A DNA stretch of 64,000 bases from G963665545 sp963665545 (GCA_963665545.2 CAXXKZ010000004.1:496001-560000), one strand, 5' to 3'; numbered from the stretch's first letter, positions 18,474 to 26,876 are shown. Program-made: numbers and translations. Notes: generated by a model from the letters alone, not told the origin.

Positions 18474-21400
18474 CCTTCCTTCAAATCAAGCCCACGGTGA
18501 AGCTGCTGCAAGCTGTGAACTGTGTAATCTTCTTCGTGATCCAGCGCTCTCAAGGTGGCGTGCCCACCGGCGATGGTCGTGGAATAGCTTATCTTGCGCT
18601 GCAGCGCCTCGCGCCGGATGGAAAAAGAATCCTTGATGGCGGTGCGGCCCTCGGTGGTATTGACGATAAAGTTGATTTCATTGTTCTTTATGAGGTCGAG
18701 GATGTGCGGACGGCCCTCCATGACCTTGTTGATCGTTGCGCAGACAATGCCCTGGTCCTGCATATATCTGGCCGTGCCACCTGTGGCCACCAGAGTATAG
18801 CCCCGCCCGATCAGTTCCCGGGCAATCGGAACCAGCAATGCCTTGTCGGCATCGCGTACGCTCAGGAATGCCCGCCCAGGTTTGGGCAGCCCATATCCAG
18901 CGCCCTTCATTGACTTGGCCCGTGCACCGCCGAAACTCCAGCCGATGCCCATGACCTCACCGGTGGAGCGCATTTCCGGGCCGAGAATGGGATCAACGCC
19001 GGGGAATTTCATAAACGGAAATACTGCCTCTTTAATAGAGTAGAAGTTAGGTACTATTTCTCTTGTTGCTCCTTGTTCTTTAAGTGTTTTTCCACACATA
19101 ACTCTCGCAGAAATACCAGCAAGCAGCAACCCTGTAGCCTTGGAAACAAAGGGCACGGTGCGCGAAGCGCGTGGATTGACCTCCAGCACATAGATGTCTT
19201 CACCGCGTATGGCAAATTGAGCGTTCATCAACCCGACCACGCCGAGTTCCAGGCCCATCAAACGCATTTGTCGCCGCATCTCATCGAGCAACGCAGGCGA
19301 CAAGGAGTATGGCGGTATCGAACAAGCGGAGTCGCCAGAATGCACGCCTGCCTGCTCAATGTGCTGCATGATGCCGCCGATGAGCACGTCCTCGCCGTCA
19401 CAGATGGCGTCAACGTCCACCTCGATCGCGTGGTCAAGGAAACGGTCCAAAAGCACTGGAGAGTCATTGGAAACGCGCACCGCTTCTTTCATATAACGGC
19501 GCAACTCTTCTTCGCTGTGAACGATGTCCATGGCCCGACCGCCGAGCACGTAGGACGGCCGCACCACCAGGGGGTAACCAATTTCCTCAGCCCCGTTGAC
19601 TGCAGTTTCCACACTGGTCGCCGTTCGATTTGGCGGCTGGCGCAAGCCCAGGCGCTCGAGCAATTTCTGGAACCGCTCGCGGTCCTCCGCCAGGTCGATG
19701 GAATCGGGCGAAGTGCCGATAATGGGCACGCCCGCCGCCTCAAGGTCGCGGGCCAGTTTCAGAGGCGTCTGGCCCCCGTAGTGGACGATGACCCCGGTAG
19801 GTTGTTCCCTGGCGACAACCTCCAGCACATCTTCAAGTGTCAACGGTTCAAAATACAATCGGTCCGAGGTGTCATAGTCAGTCGATACCGTTTCCGGATT
19901 GCAGTTGACCATAATGGTCTCGTAGCCTTCATCACGCAGCGCCAGCGCGGCGTGCACACAGCAGTAGTCAAATTCGATGCCTTGCCCGATTCGGTTGGGG
20001 CCACCCCCCAGCACGATGATTTTCTCAACGCTTCGAGGATCCGCCTCACACTCTTCCTCGTAGGTCGAGTACAGGTAAGCAGTGGTGGTGGCAAATTCGG
20101 CCGCACAGGTATCAACGCGTTTATAAACCGGCCGGATATCAAGCTCATGGCGGCGATCTCTAACAGCCGTCTCTCGCTCACCCAGCAAATGCGCTATCCG
20201 GTGGTCGGAAAATCCTTTTCTTTTAAGGTTGAACAACTGGGCTTTTTGCAGCCCTTCCAACGAACAGTCACGCACCCACTGTTCGGTGAGGACAAGGTCT
20301 TCAATCTGGGCCAGAAACCAGGGATCGATGTGGGTCAGCCGGTTCACTTCTGCCAGATCGAGCCCCTCCCTGAAGGCTTCGGCCACGTACAAAATTCGCT
20401 CTGCACCCGCTTCGCGCAATTCACGATACAAAGTCGCCTTACGCGCCTCGGGTTCATCCCCTTCGAGGATTTCATCCAAGCCATTGCGCCCGCTTTCCAG
20501 ACTGCGCAGGGCTTTCTGAAATGATTCCTGGAAAGTCCGCCCGATGGCCATGGCCTCACCAACGGATTTCATCTGCGTGGTCAGCGTCGCGTCCGCTGCA
20601 GGAAATTTCTCGAAGGCAAAACGTGGAATTTTGGTGACCACATAATCGATTGTCGGCTCAAAAGATGCGGGTGTTGCGTTACCGGTAATCTCGTTGCGCA
20701 ACTCATCAAGCGTATAGCCCACTGCCAGTTTGGCGGCCACTTTGGCGATTGGAAAGCCTGTCGCCTTGGAGGCCAGGGCCGACGAGCGCGACACGCGCGG
20801 ATTCATTTCGATGATCACCACCCGCCCGTCCTGCGGGTTGATCGCAAACTGGACGTTGGAGCCGCCGGTATCCACACCTACTTTGCGCAGCACCGCAATC
20901 GAAGCATCGCGCAGGCGCTGGTACTCTTTGTCCGTCAAGGTTTGCGCCGGCGCCACGGTGATCGAATCACCGGTGTGGATGCCCATTGCATCGACATTTT
21001 CAATCGCGCAGACGATGATGCAGTTATCAGCGTGATCGCGCACCACCTCCATTTCAAATTCCTTCCAGCCCAGCACTGATTCTTCCAGCAGCACCTCCGT
21101 GGTCGGTGACAGTTCCAGGCCGCGGCTGACAATCTCCTCAAATTCCTCACGGTTGTAGGCAATACCGCCGCCGGACCCCCCCATCGTGAAGGAAGGTCGG
21201 ATGATGGTGGGATACCCAATCTGGCCTTGTTGTTGAAAGCCCTCCTCCAATGAGTGGGCGATCGCAGCCGCGGGCTGTTCCAGGCCGATTTCAGACATTG
21301 CGACACGGAATCGCTCTCGGTCCTCTGCCATATCAATGGCATCGCGGGAGGCACCGATCATCTCGACATTGTGTTGTTCCAGGACCCCTTCGCGGGCCAG

Positions 21401-21703
21401 GTCAAGGGCGCAGTTCAAGGCCGTCTGGCCGCCCATGGTGGGCAACAACGCGTCGGGTTGCTCGGTGGCGATAATCTGGGCCACGGTGCGCCACTCGATC
21501 GGTTCGATATAAATGGCGTCTGCTGTTTCCGGATCGGTCATGATGGTGGCCGGGTTGGAATTAACCAGAATGACCCGGTAGCCCTCTTCCCGCAGAGCTT
21601 TACAGGCCTGCGCGCCGGAATAGTCGAACTCGCAGGCCTGACCGATGACGATGGGCCCCGCGCCGATGATCAGTATGCTGTTGATGTCTGTTCTTTTGGG
21701 CAC
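18470..21703 (-). CDS. carB: Carbamoyl-phosphate synthase large subunit
   Basis: 1077 aa, full length. Two homologous ATP-grasp halves: ILIIGAGPIVIGQACEFDYSG at the N-terminus and IIVLGGGPNRIGQGIEFDYC at the second half. Metal-binding motifs VIIEMNPRVSRSSALASKATG and VLEVNPRASRTVPFVSKATG are present, and a C-terminal MGS-like allosteric domain (ALLVPIARELIGRGYTLVATGGTARYM) binds UMP and ornithine in characterised enzymes. With CarA it makes carbamoyl phosphate for pyrimidine and arginine synthesis. It abuts carA with a 1-nt overlap. Confidence 0.98.
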   Translation of the reverse strand: MPKRTDINSILIIGAGPIVIGQACEFDYSGAQACKALREEGYRVILVNSNPATIMTDPETADAIYIEPIEWRTVAQIIATEQPDALLPTMGGQTALNCALDLAREGVLEQHNVEMIGASRDAIDMAEDRERFRVAMSEIGLEQPAAAIAHSLEEGFQQQGQIGYPTIIRPSFTMGGSGGGIAYNREEFEEIVSRGLELSPTTEVLLEESVLGWKEFEMEVVRDHADNCIIVCAIENVDAMGIHTGDSITVAPAQTLTDKEYQRLRDASIAVLRKVGVDTGGSNVQFAINPQDGRVVIIEMNPRVSRSSALASKATGFPIAKVAAKLAVGYTLDELRNEITGNATPASFEPTIDYVVTKIPRFAFEKFPAADATLTTQMKSVGEAMAIGRTFQESFQKALRSLESGRNGLDEILEGDEPEARKATLYRELREAGAERILYVAEAFREGLDLAEVNRLTHIDPWFLAQIEDLVLTEQWVRDCSLEGLQKAQLFNLKRKGFSDHRIAHLLGERETAVRDRRHELDIRPVYKRVDTCAAEFATTTAYLYSTYEEECEADPRSVEKIIVLGGGPNRIGQGIEFDYCCVHAALALRDEGYETIMVNCNPETVSTDYDTSDRLYFEPLTLEDVLEVVAREQPTGVIVHYGGQTPLKLARDLEAAGVPIIGTSPDSIDLAEDRERFQKLLERLGLRQPPNRTATSVETAVNGAEEIGYPLVVRPSYVLGGRAMDIVHSEEELRRYMKEAVRVSNDSPVLLDRFLDHAIEVDVDAICDGEDVLIGGIMQHIEQAGVHSGDSACSIPPYSLSPALLDEMRRQMRLMGLELGVVGLMNAQFAIRGEDIYVLEVNPRASRTVPFVSKATGLLLAGISARVMCGKTLKEQGATREIVPNFYSIKEAVFPFMKFPGVDPILGPEMRSTGEVMGIGWSFGGARAKSMKGAGYGLPKPGRAFLSVRDADKALLVPIARELIGRGYTLVATGGTARYMQDQGIVCATINKVMEGRPHILDLIKNNEINFIVNTTEGRTAIKDSFSIRREALQRKISYSTTIAGGHATLRALDHEEDYTVHSLQQLHRGLDLKEG

Positions 21704-22887
21704 TATTTTGACCGCTTGTAGTTGGCTTCGCGTAACACCGTGACATTGCCACTATCGGGGCCGGCATCAACCATTTCGATATAGCGATCAAACAGCCCGG
21801 AAATATCATGCGGGCCCGGGCTGGCCTCGGGATGGCCTTGGAAACCGAATACCGGGGCGTTGCTCAATTCAATACCCTGCAGCGATCCGTCGAACAGCGA
21901 GCGATGCGTTGCGATCACATGTTTGGGCAGGCTCTTTTCGTCGGCGGCAAATCCGTGGTTTTGACTGGTGATCAAGACTTCGCCGGTCTTGAGGTCCTGC
22001 ACCGGGTGATTGGCCCCGTGGTGGCCGAACTTCATCTTGACGGTTCTGGCTCCGACGGCCAACGCCAGTAACTGATGCCCAAGGCATATGCCGAACATGG
22101 GTATCCCGCTGTCGATCAATTCCCTGATCGCGGCAATGGCGTAATCGCACGGCTCAGGATCCCCCGGGCCATTGGACAGAAAAATCCCGTCAGGTTGAAG
22201 TACGATGACCTCGCTTGCAGGCGTTGTTGCCGGGACGACAGTCAGCTTGCAATCGCGATTGGCAAACATCCGCAAAATGTTGCGTTTGACGCCAAAATCG
22301 TAAGCCACAATGTGCCGGATTGCTTTACTTTTGTACCAGGCTCCGGTATCCAGCTCCAGGCTGCCCTCCAGCCATTCGTAGGATTCAGACGTGGTGACCT
22401 CCTTTGCCAGGTCTTGTCCTTCCATGCCGGGAAATGACTTTGCCAGGTCCAGCGCCAGTTCAGCAGATGGCTCAACACCAGCAACGATAGCGCCGCCCTG
22501 CGCGCCACCTTCGCGCAGAATTCGGGTTAGCTTGCGCGTATCAATGTCCGCGATTGCGCACAATCCGTGGCGCTCAAGATACTCAGGAAGAGTTTCTGTG
22601 GCCCGCCAGTTGCTGTGTAGCATCGGGCAGTCACGGACAATCAGACCGGCCGCAAAAGGCCGGCGCGATTCATCATCTTCGGGCGTACACCCTGTATTGC
22701 CGATATGTGGATAAGTCAGGGTGATCAGTTGCCGCGCGTAGGATGGATCACTGAGGATTTCCTGGTAGCCGGTCATGGCTGTATTGAAAACGACTTCGCC
22801 GCCGGTGGACCCCGCCGCGCCGATACTGCGGCCGAAAAAAAGGGTGCCATCGGCCAGGGCCAGGATGGCTAACTCTTCAGACGTCAA
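21703..22887 (-). CDS. carA: Carbamoyl-phosphate synthase small (glutaminase) subunit
   Basis: About 394 aa. N-terminal CPSase small domain (LADGTLFFGRSIG), then a class I glutamine amidotransferase with catalytic Cys in MFGICLGHQLLALA and the His/Glu pair in FQGHPEASPGPHD. It supplies ammonia to CarB. I place the start at TTG 22887, with GGAG at a 7-nt spacing. GTG 22893 is possible but has almost no spacer. A longer frame back to 22965 is unlikely because it would start at the inferred transcription start and include the leader hairpin. The usual dapB-carA neighbourhood is split here by a repeat element with an IS110 insertion. Confidence 0.96.
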   Translation of the reverse strand: MTSEELAILALADGTLFFGRSIGAAGSTGGEVVFNTAMTGYQEILSDPSYARQLITLTYPHIGNTGCTPEDDESRRPFAAGLIVRDCPMLHSNWRATETLPEYLERHGLCAIADIDTRKLTRILREGGAQGGAIVAGVEPSAELALDLAKSFPGMEGQDLAKEVTTSESYEWLEGSLELDTGAWYKSKAIRHIVAYDFGVKRNILRMFANRDCKLTVVPATTPASEVIVLQPDGIFLSNGPGDPEPCDYAIAAIRELIDSGIPMFGICLGHQLLALAVGARTVKMKFGHHGANHPVQDLKTGEVLITSQNHGFAADEKSLPKHVIATHRSLFDGSLQGIELSNAPVFGFQGHPEASPGPHDISGLFDRYIEMVDAGPDSGNVTVLREANYKRSK

Positions 22888-22903
22888 ATCCACTCTCCGA
22901 ATA

Positions 22904-22933
22904 CAAAAACGGGAAAGGTAATGATCCTTTCCC
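22904..22933 (-). terminator. Attenuator-like hairpin in the carA leader
   Basis: On the transcribed strand GGGAAAGG, a 7-nt ATCATTA loop and CCTTTCCC form a perfect 8-bp stem, followed by GTTTTTG. It lies between the inferred promoter (22970-22998) and the carA start, so it would end transcription inside the leader unless it is bypassed. No leader peptide is obvious. Pyrimidine-linked attenuation is my inference. Confidence 0.55.
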
Positions 22934-22969
22934 GCCTGGAATTCTGTAATGCTTGTTCCAAGCACTCGG

Positions 22970-22998
22970 ATTTTACTTGAGCGCGATCTTTGTGTCTA
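22970..22998 (-). promoter_or_regulatory. Likely sigma-70 promoter for carAB-greA
   Basis: -35 TAGACA (22993-22998), 17-bp spacer, -10 TAAAAT (22970-22975), each 5/6 to consensus. Transcription would start near 22962, giving a leader of about 75 nt that contains the hairpin at 22911-22933. It lies outside the repeat element that starts near 23035. Confidence 0.55.
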
Positions 22999-23495
22999 AC
23001 ATTTATCGTCAGGGACGCGAGCCGATGCGCCCCCTAGCTTTGAATTCCGGCAACGTTGTTCACACGTAAGGCTCGGTGCCATCGTTACCGCAAAGCGCCA
23101 TGAGGGGGTTGTGGTCCGCTCCTGGCGGATGGCGAACGATCCAAGGCGCTAAAAACACTTGAAACCGTTCAGCAGCTCTTCGAGCCGCTGGAAAATGCTG
23201 CCATCCTGGCATTTTCCTTCCTCGCGCCATCCTTGGCGCTCGGGCTCGACGACCCAGTCGCTTCTCCACGCTTGGTGGGTCGGCTCCTGCTGCATTGTGC
23301 TACCTCCGGAAAGCTCCATGAGTGGGCTACTGGCCACGCCTGGCGGATGGCCCTGCGGGCTACCCTCGCTTCTCCGCGCTTGGTGGGTCGGCTCCAACGG
23401 AACATCCTGTTCCGTGTCGCCTCGTCGAGCCATCCCTGGCTCGACGACCCAGTCGCTTGTATGGTGTTTCTGCCTTAAATCTGGATGATTAAGGG

Positions 23496-23640
23496 TGCCG
23501 GGATGGGCGGGACGCAGTCGCTTTCTGGCCAGTCGGTACAGACTAACAAGAGTTCGTCCCCATCCCATTCTCACCAGAGCGCCGATTGAGAATCTAGCTG
23601 CAATGACAGCCGATGTATACAAGCTTGCGCCCCGTGAGAT
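23496..23640 (+). ncRNA. Putative bridge RNA of the IS110 element
   Basis: Two consecutive stem-loops with internal loops. Target-binding loop: outer stem GGGATG/CATCCC and GGGACG/CGTCCC (23500-23514 with 23555-23566). The left guide CAGTCGCTT (23515-23523) is identical to the genomic target; an inner hairpin follows at 23524-23542 (TCTG/CAGA); the right guide ACAAG (23546-23550) is complementary to CTTGT. Donor-binding loop: outer stem CTCAC/GTGAG and GCGC/GCGC (23570-23638). The left guide AGAATCT (23589-23595) is identical to the right IS end plus core; an inner hairpin GCTG/CAGC follows at 23597-23610; the right guide ATACAAG (23617-23623) is complementary to CTTGTAT at the left IS end. 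RNA boundaries are approximate. Architecture follows the published IS621 bridge RNA. Confidence 0.85.
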
Positions 23641-23672
23641 CCCGGCTACGGCATATAACCGCGGAGATCATT

Positions 23673-24611
23673 ATGACAAGCAATGTTACCCAAGTCACTT
23701 TAGGTGTGGATGTTTCGAAAGATCATTTGGACGTTTACGATTGGACCCGGCAACGACATTATCAAGTCAATAACTCAACCGCGGCCATTGCACAATGGCT
23801 TGGTGGGTTGACGGGCGAGGTACGACTGGCGCTGGAGCCGACATCGCATTACCACCTGGCGGTGGTGGATACTGCGCACGCTTTGGGCTATGCGATCTAC
23901 TTGGTGAACCCACGCCAGCTGCATCACTATCGGTATGCCGTCGGCCTGAGGCATAAGAGTGATCCGCATGATGCCTGGTTGTTAGCACGCTATCTCAGCC
24001 ACGAAGCGCAGTCATTGCCTCGTCATTGCCCGTCAGACCAGCATTCACGGGAGCTGTGGGCTTTGATTAAGCGTCGCGCTGTGGTGGTTGGAGTGCGTAA
24101 AAACATGCGCATGAGCATGCGCCAAGTGTCGCTGTCAGGCCGAGAAGTGGAACAGGCCTGCAGCCGCTTGATCCAGCGCATCGAATGCCGGATTGAGTAT
24201 TTGCTAAGGGCGTTGGGCCTGCAACAAGACTATGCGCGTTGCCAACAGATACCGGGCCTTGGACCCGCCACAGCTGCTGGGTTGGTGGCGGCCTTTCATC
24301 GCGGCGTGTTCGCTTCATCGGATGCCTTTGTGGCCTACCTCGGCCTGGACATACGATTGCGGCGGTCTGGTCGCATGCAGGGCAAGCACAAGCTGACCAA
24401 GAATGGCGAGAAGGAGATACGACGATTGCTATTTTGTGCCGCTCACGCGGCCCGCAACGAACCTCGATTCGAGCGCTATCATCAGCGTCAACTGGATAAG
24501 GGACTTTCAAAAACCGCTGCTCGAGTGATATTGGGGCGCAAGTTGGTCAGGATTGCATATGCCCTTATGAGTCGAGGCGAAACATTCAAACCGTGTGTAA
24601 CCATGGCTTGA
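23673..24611 (+). CDS. IS110-family recombinase (DEDD transposase)
   Basis: 312 aa. I chose ATG 23673 because GGAG lies 7 nt upstream and the upstream frame overlaps the bridge RNA. The RuvC-like N-terminal domain has all four acidic residues: D13 (LGVDVSK), E55 (LALEPTSH), D97 and D100 (KSDPHDAWLLA). A coiled linker follows, then the transposase_20 domain with a helix-hairpin-helix (QQIPGLGPATAAGLVA) and the candidate catalytic serine S232 in LRRSGRM. The family recombines donor and target through a serine nucleophile guided by the bridge RNA. The frame is intact, so the element may be active. Confidence 0.95.
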   Translation: MTSNVTQVTLGVDVSKDHLDVYDWTRQRHYQVNNSTAAIAQWLGGLTGEVRLALEPTSHYHLAVVDTAHALGYAIYLVNPRQLHHYRYAVGLRHKSDPHDAWLLARYLSHEAQSLPRHCPSDQHSRELWALIKRRAVVVGVRKNMRMSMRQVSLSGREVEQACSRLIQRIECRIEYLLRALGLQQDYARCQQIPGLGPATAAGLVAAFHRGVFASSDAFVAYLGLDIRLRRSGRMQGKHKLTKNGEKEIRRLLFCAAHAARNEPRFERYHQRQLDKGLSKTAARVILGRKLVRIAYALMSRGETFKPCVTMA

Positions 24612-24805
24612 CCAGACCCATAGAATCTTGTCGGCGCTCGGCATCCTTAAAGGCGTGGCCAGTAGTCCGCTGATGGTGCTTTCCTAACGCTGGCACAAGC
24701 CGGTTCGGAGTAAGGGGTCTTCATGCAGCCCTTTACTGCGGAGTGGCGCCTCACAGACTAGAACAGCACACGTGAACAACGTCGCTGGAATTCACAGCTA
24801 AGGGC

Positions 24806-25528
24806 TCATCGTTGGTTTGCGATCCAGTCGGCGGGCGAGTACATCCCTGGCGACTGCTTGATCAGCCACTGCGCAGCATGCACGGCCCCCTTGGCGAACA
24901 CAGAGCGATCTTCTGCGGCGTGACTCAGGGTAATGACTTCATCATGCAGCTGAAAGCTGACGCGGTGTTCACCGACCACTTCCCCTATACGAATGGACTC
25001 GTAGCCAACCGCCCCCGCATCGCCGGTGGACCGGCCCGCATTCACCTGCTCGCCCAGCATCAGGGCTGTGCCGGACGGTGCATCCTTTTTCCACTGATGG
25101 TGAATGTCGAGAATTTCAACAGGCGTGTCTGCGTTCAGCATCGCGCTCGCCCGCCGGATCAACTCGGCCAGCACGTTGATACCCAGGCCCATGTTGGCGC
25201 CCCATAATACCGGCACCACCTTCGCCGCAGACTGCAGAGCCGACATGGCCTCATCGCCCAGGCCAGTCACGCCGCTGAGCAGGGGAACCTGGTGCGACTG
25301 GCACCATAGCGCCGCCGATTGAGTGCCTTCAGGCAAGGTAAAATCGATCAGCAATCCGGGCGGGTCCTTCATCGCATCAAGTGTCGAAAAATATTCGACC
25401 CCATCCAACCAGTCTGGACGAGTGCGCGCGACCACAGCCACGATCTCCACGTCCTCGGCCGCGCTGGCCGCATTGGCAATGGCCCCGGCCATGCGACCGC
25501 CGCCGAATACTGCAAACCGGTTTACCAT
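24806..25528 (-). CDS. dapB: 4-hydroxy-tetrahydrodipicolinate reductase
   Basis: 240 aa, at the short end for the family (E. coli about 273). N-terminal NAD(P)-binding FAVFGGGRMAGAIANA, a conserved LIDFTLPEGT, the SGVTGL segment, and the substrate-binding catalytic motif ILDIHHQWKKDAPSGTALMLGE with the His-His pair and Lys. It makes tetrahydrodipicolinate for lysine and diaminopimelate synthesis. Its stop codon lies 6 nt from the right inverted end of repeat copy A. dnaJ lies 45 nt upstream on the same strand. Confidence 0.93.
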   Translation of the reverse strand: MVNRFAVFGGGRMAGAIANAASAAEDVEIVAVVARTRPDWLDGVEYFSTLDAMKDPPGLLIDFTLPEGTQSAALWCQSHQVPLLSGVTGLGDEAMSALQSAAKVVPVLWGANMGLGINVLAELIRRASAMLNADTPVEILDIHHQWKKDAPSGTALMLGEQVNAGRSTGDAGAVGYESIRIGEVVGEHRVSFQLHDEVITLSHAAEDRSVFAKGAVHAAQWLIKQSPGMYSPADWIANQR

Positions 25529-25572
25529 GTGGGTCGACTCATCATGTGGACCGAATCACCCTGCTGTCCGTT

Positions 25573-26697
25573 TCAGGACGTCATCCGGTCAAAGAATTCT
25601 TTGACACTGTCGAGCCATGAATCTGTACGTGGGTTGTGCGAACGATTGTCTGCCTCAAATGACTCTTCAAATTGCCGCAGCAGCTCCTTTTGTTCGCGAC
25701 TGAGCTTGACCGGAGTTTCGACCGCGACCCGGCACATCAGGTCACCCGGCCGATGACTGCGCACGGATCTGACGCCTTTGCCCCTGAGACGAAACATTCG
25801 ACCGGACTGGGTTTCTGCCGGAATTTTCAGCTTGACGTGACCATTGAGCGTCGGAATGTCCAGCTCCCCGCCTATAGCGGCCAGCGTAAACGGGATGGGC
25901 ACGTCGCAATACAAATCATCACCGTCACGTTCAAAAATCTTGTGGCTACGTACCCTGACTTCGACATAAAGGTCACCCCCAGGTGCGCCATTCTGGCCAG
26001 CTTCACCCTCGCCCGCCAGACGGATCCTGTCACCGGAATCCACCCCTGCAGGCACCTTGACCGATAAGGTTCGGGTCTCCCTAACCCTGCCCTGGCCGTT
26101 GCAGCTGGTGCAGGGGTTGGCAATTCGTTGACCGGCACCACGGCAGGCTGGGCAGGTTTGCTGCACCGAGAAAATGCCTTGTTGCATTCTGACCTGGCCG
26201 ACGCCCCCGCAAGTCGTGCAGGATTCTTTCTGGCCGTCTTTTGCGCCTGAACCATTGCAGGTTTTGCACTGACCCAAAGTGGGGACCCTGATTTCTCGGG
26301 AAATGCCCTGCACGGCCTCTTCGAGACCCAGCTCCATCGCGAAGCGCAGGTCTGAACCGCGTTGACGACTCTGTTGCTGACGCCGCCCTCCACCGAAGAT
26401 ATCGCCGAAAATATCGCCGAAAATATCGCCCACATCACCATGGAAACCGCCTCCCGGTCCACCGGGGCCTTGATTTACGGCATCGTAGCCAAACTGATTG
26501 TAGGTGGCGCGCTTATTGGGATCCTTGAGAATCTCGTAGGCCTCTTTGGCCTCTTTGAATTGCTCCTGGGCATCGGCATCATCGGGATTGCGATCGGGGT
26601 GGTACTTCATGGCCAGACGGCGATAGGCCTTCTTCAGCTCATCATCGTTCGCCGACTTTTTTACACCCAGAACTTCGTAATAATCACGTTTTGCCAT
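25573..26697 (-). CDS. dnaJ: Chaperone DnaJ (Hsp40)
   Basis: 374 aa from ATG 26697 (MAKRDYYEVLG). J domain with HPD in KYHPDRNPD, a Gly/Phe-rich linker, four zinc-binding CxxCxGxG-type repeats (CKTCNGSGA, CTTCGGVGQV, CPACRGAGQ, CTSCNGQGR), then the C-terminal substrate-binding domain. It stimulates DnaK ATPase and delivers substrates. It is transcribed from its own heat-shock-type promoter rather than only from dnaK. Confidence 0.97.
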   Translation of the reverse strand: MAKRDYYEVLGVKKSANDDELKKAYRRLAMKYHPDRNPDDADAQEQFKEAKEAYEILKDPNKRATYNQFGYDAVNQGPGGPGGGFHGDVGDIFGDIFGDIFGGGRRQQQSRQRGSDLRFAMELGLEEAVQGISREIRVPTLGQCKTCNGSGAKDGQKESCTTCGGVGQVRMQQGIFSVQQTCPACRGAGQRIANPCTSCNGQGRVRETRTLSVKVPAGVDSGDRIRLAGEGEAGQNGAPGGDLYVEVRVRSHKIFERDGDDLYCDVPIPFTLAAIGGELDIPTLNGHVKLKIPAETQSGRMFRLRGKGVRSVRSHRPGDLMCRVAVETPVKLSREQKELLRQFEESFEADNRSHNPRTDSWLDSVKEFFDRMTS

Positions 26698-26776
26698 GTC
26701 TCGCCTTTCCACGCACTCTGGCGGTCGATAGCCAGTGGCATGAGCATCCGCACCCACAGATTGATTCAGAACCAGA

Positions 26777-26804
26777 TTTAGGGGTGAAGTGGCCCCAATT
26801 CAAG
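26777..26804 (-). promoter_or_regulatory. Sigma-32-type promoter of dnaJ
   Basis: Coding-strand -35 CTTGAA (26799-26804), 14-nt spacer, -10 CCCCTAAA (26777-26784). This matches the RpoH consensus CTTGAA/CCCCATnT with two changes in the -10. It lies 80 nt upstream of the dnaJ start. Confidence 0.7.
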
Positions 26805-26827
26805 GTATGGGGTCCTACCGGGGGTAC

Positions 26828-26855
26828 AAAAAACCCCGGCATGTACCGGGGTTTT
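26828..26855. terminator. Rho-independent terminator after dnaK
   Basis: Inverted repeat AAAACCCCGG, 6-nt CATGTA loop, CCGGGGTTTT. It is symmetric, so it would also work in the other direction. It lies about 20 nt after the dnaK stop and separates dnaK from the dnaJ promoter. Confidence 0.85.
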
Positions 26856-26876
26856 CAGCTTTTTGAGCCGATCAAC

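Larger units (their letters stand above)
23458..24628 (+). mobile_element. IS110-family insertion sequence, 1171 bp, complete
   Basis: Ends were found by comparison with the uninterrupted repeat at 52.2 kb. The empty site reads CCCAGTCGCTTGTCGGCG. Here the left flank CCCAGTCG-CTTGT runs into ATGGTG, and the right end TAGAAT-CTTGT runs into CGGCG. The shared CT is the probable core dinucleotide (23456-23457 and 24627-24628). There are no terminal inverted repeats and no conventional target duplication, as expected for IS110. The left end has about 215 nt of non-coding DNA holding a bridge-RNA-like fold; the right end has only about 17 nt after the recombinase stop. This layout fits the IS110 subgroup rather than IS1111. 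Confidence 0.92.
23035..24800. repeat. Composite palindromic repeat, copy A, interrupted by IS110
   Basis: Fills the dapB-carA gap. The left end (23035-23068, starting TAGCTTTGAATTCCGGCAAC) and right end (24767-24800, ending GCTGGAATTCACAGCTA) are imperfect inverted repeats of about 34 bp. Excluding the IS, the element is about 595 bp. About 200 bp (23070-23245) match copy B (reverse strand) almost base for base, and 23290-23460 plus 24629-24706 match copy C (reverse strand). Short open frames inside look accidental. No transposase belongs to the repeat itself. Confidence 0.8.

Noticed and set aside
19073..20524. 483-aa plus-strand frame
   Set aside because: Antisense to carB, which is conserved along its whole length. 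No recognisable domain; explained by codon bias in the high-GC opposite strand.
23060..23269. 70-aa frame shared by repeat copies A and B (PRMARGRKMPGWQHFPAARR)
   Set aside because: Present in both copies only because the DNA is nearly identical. No start context, palindrome-rich sequence, frame broken by indels in the flanks.
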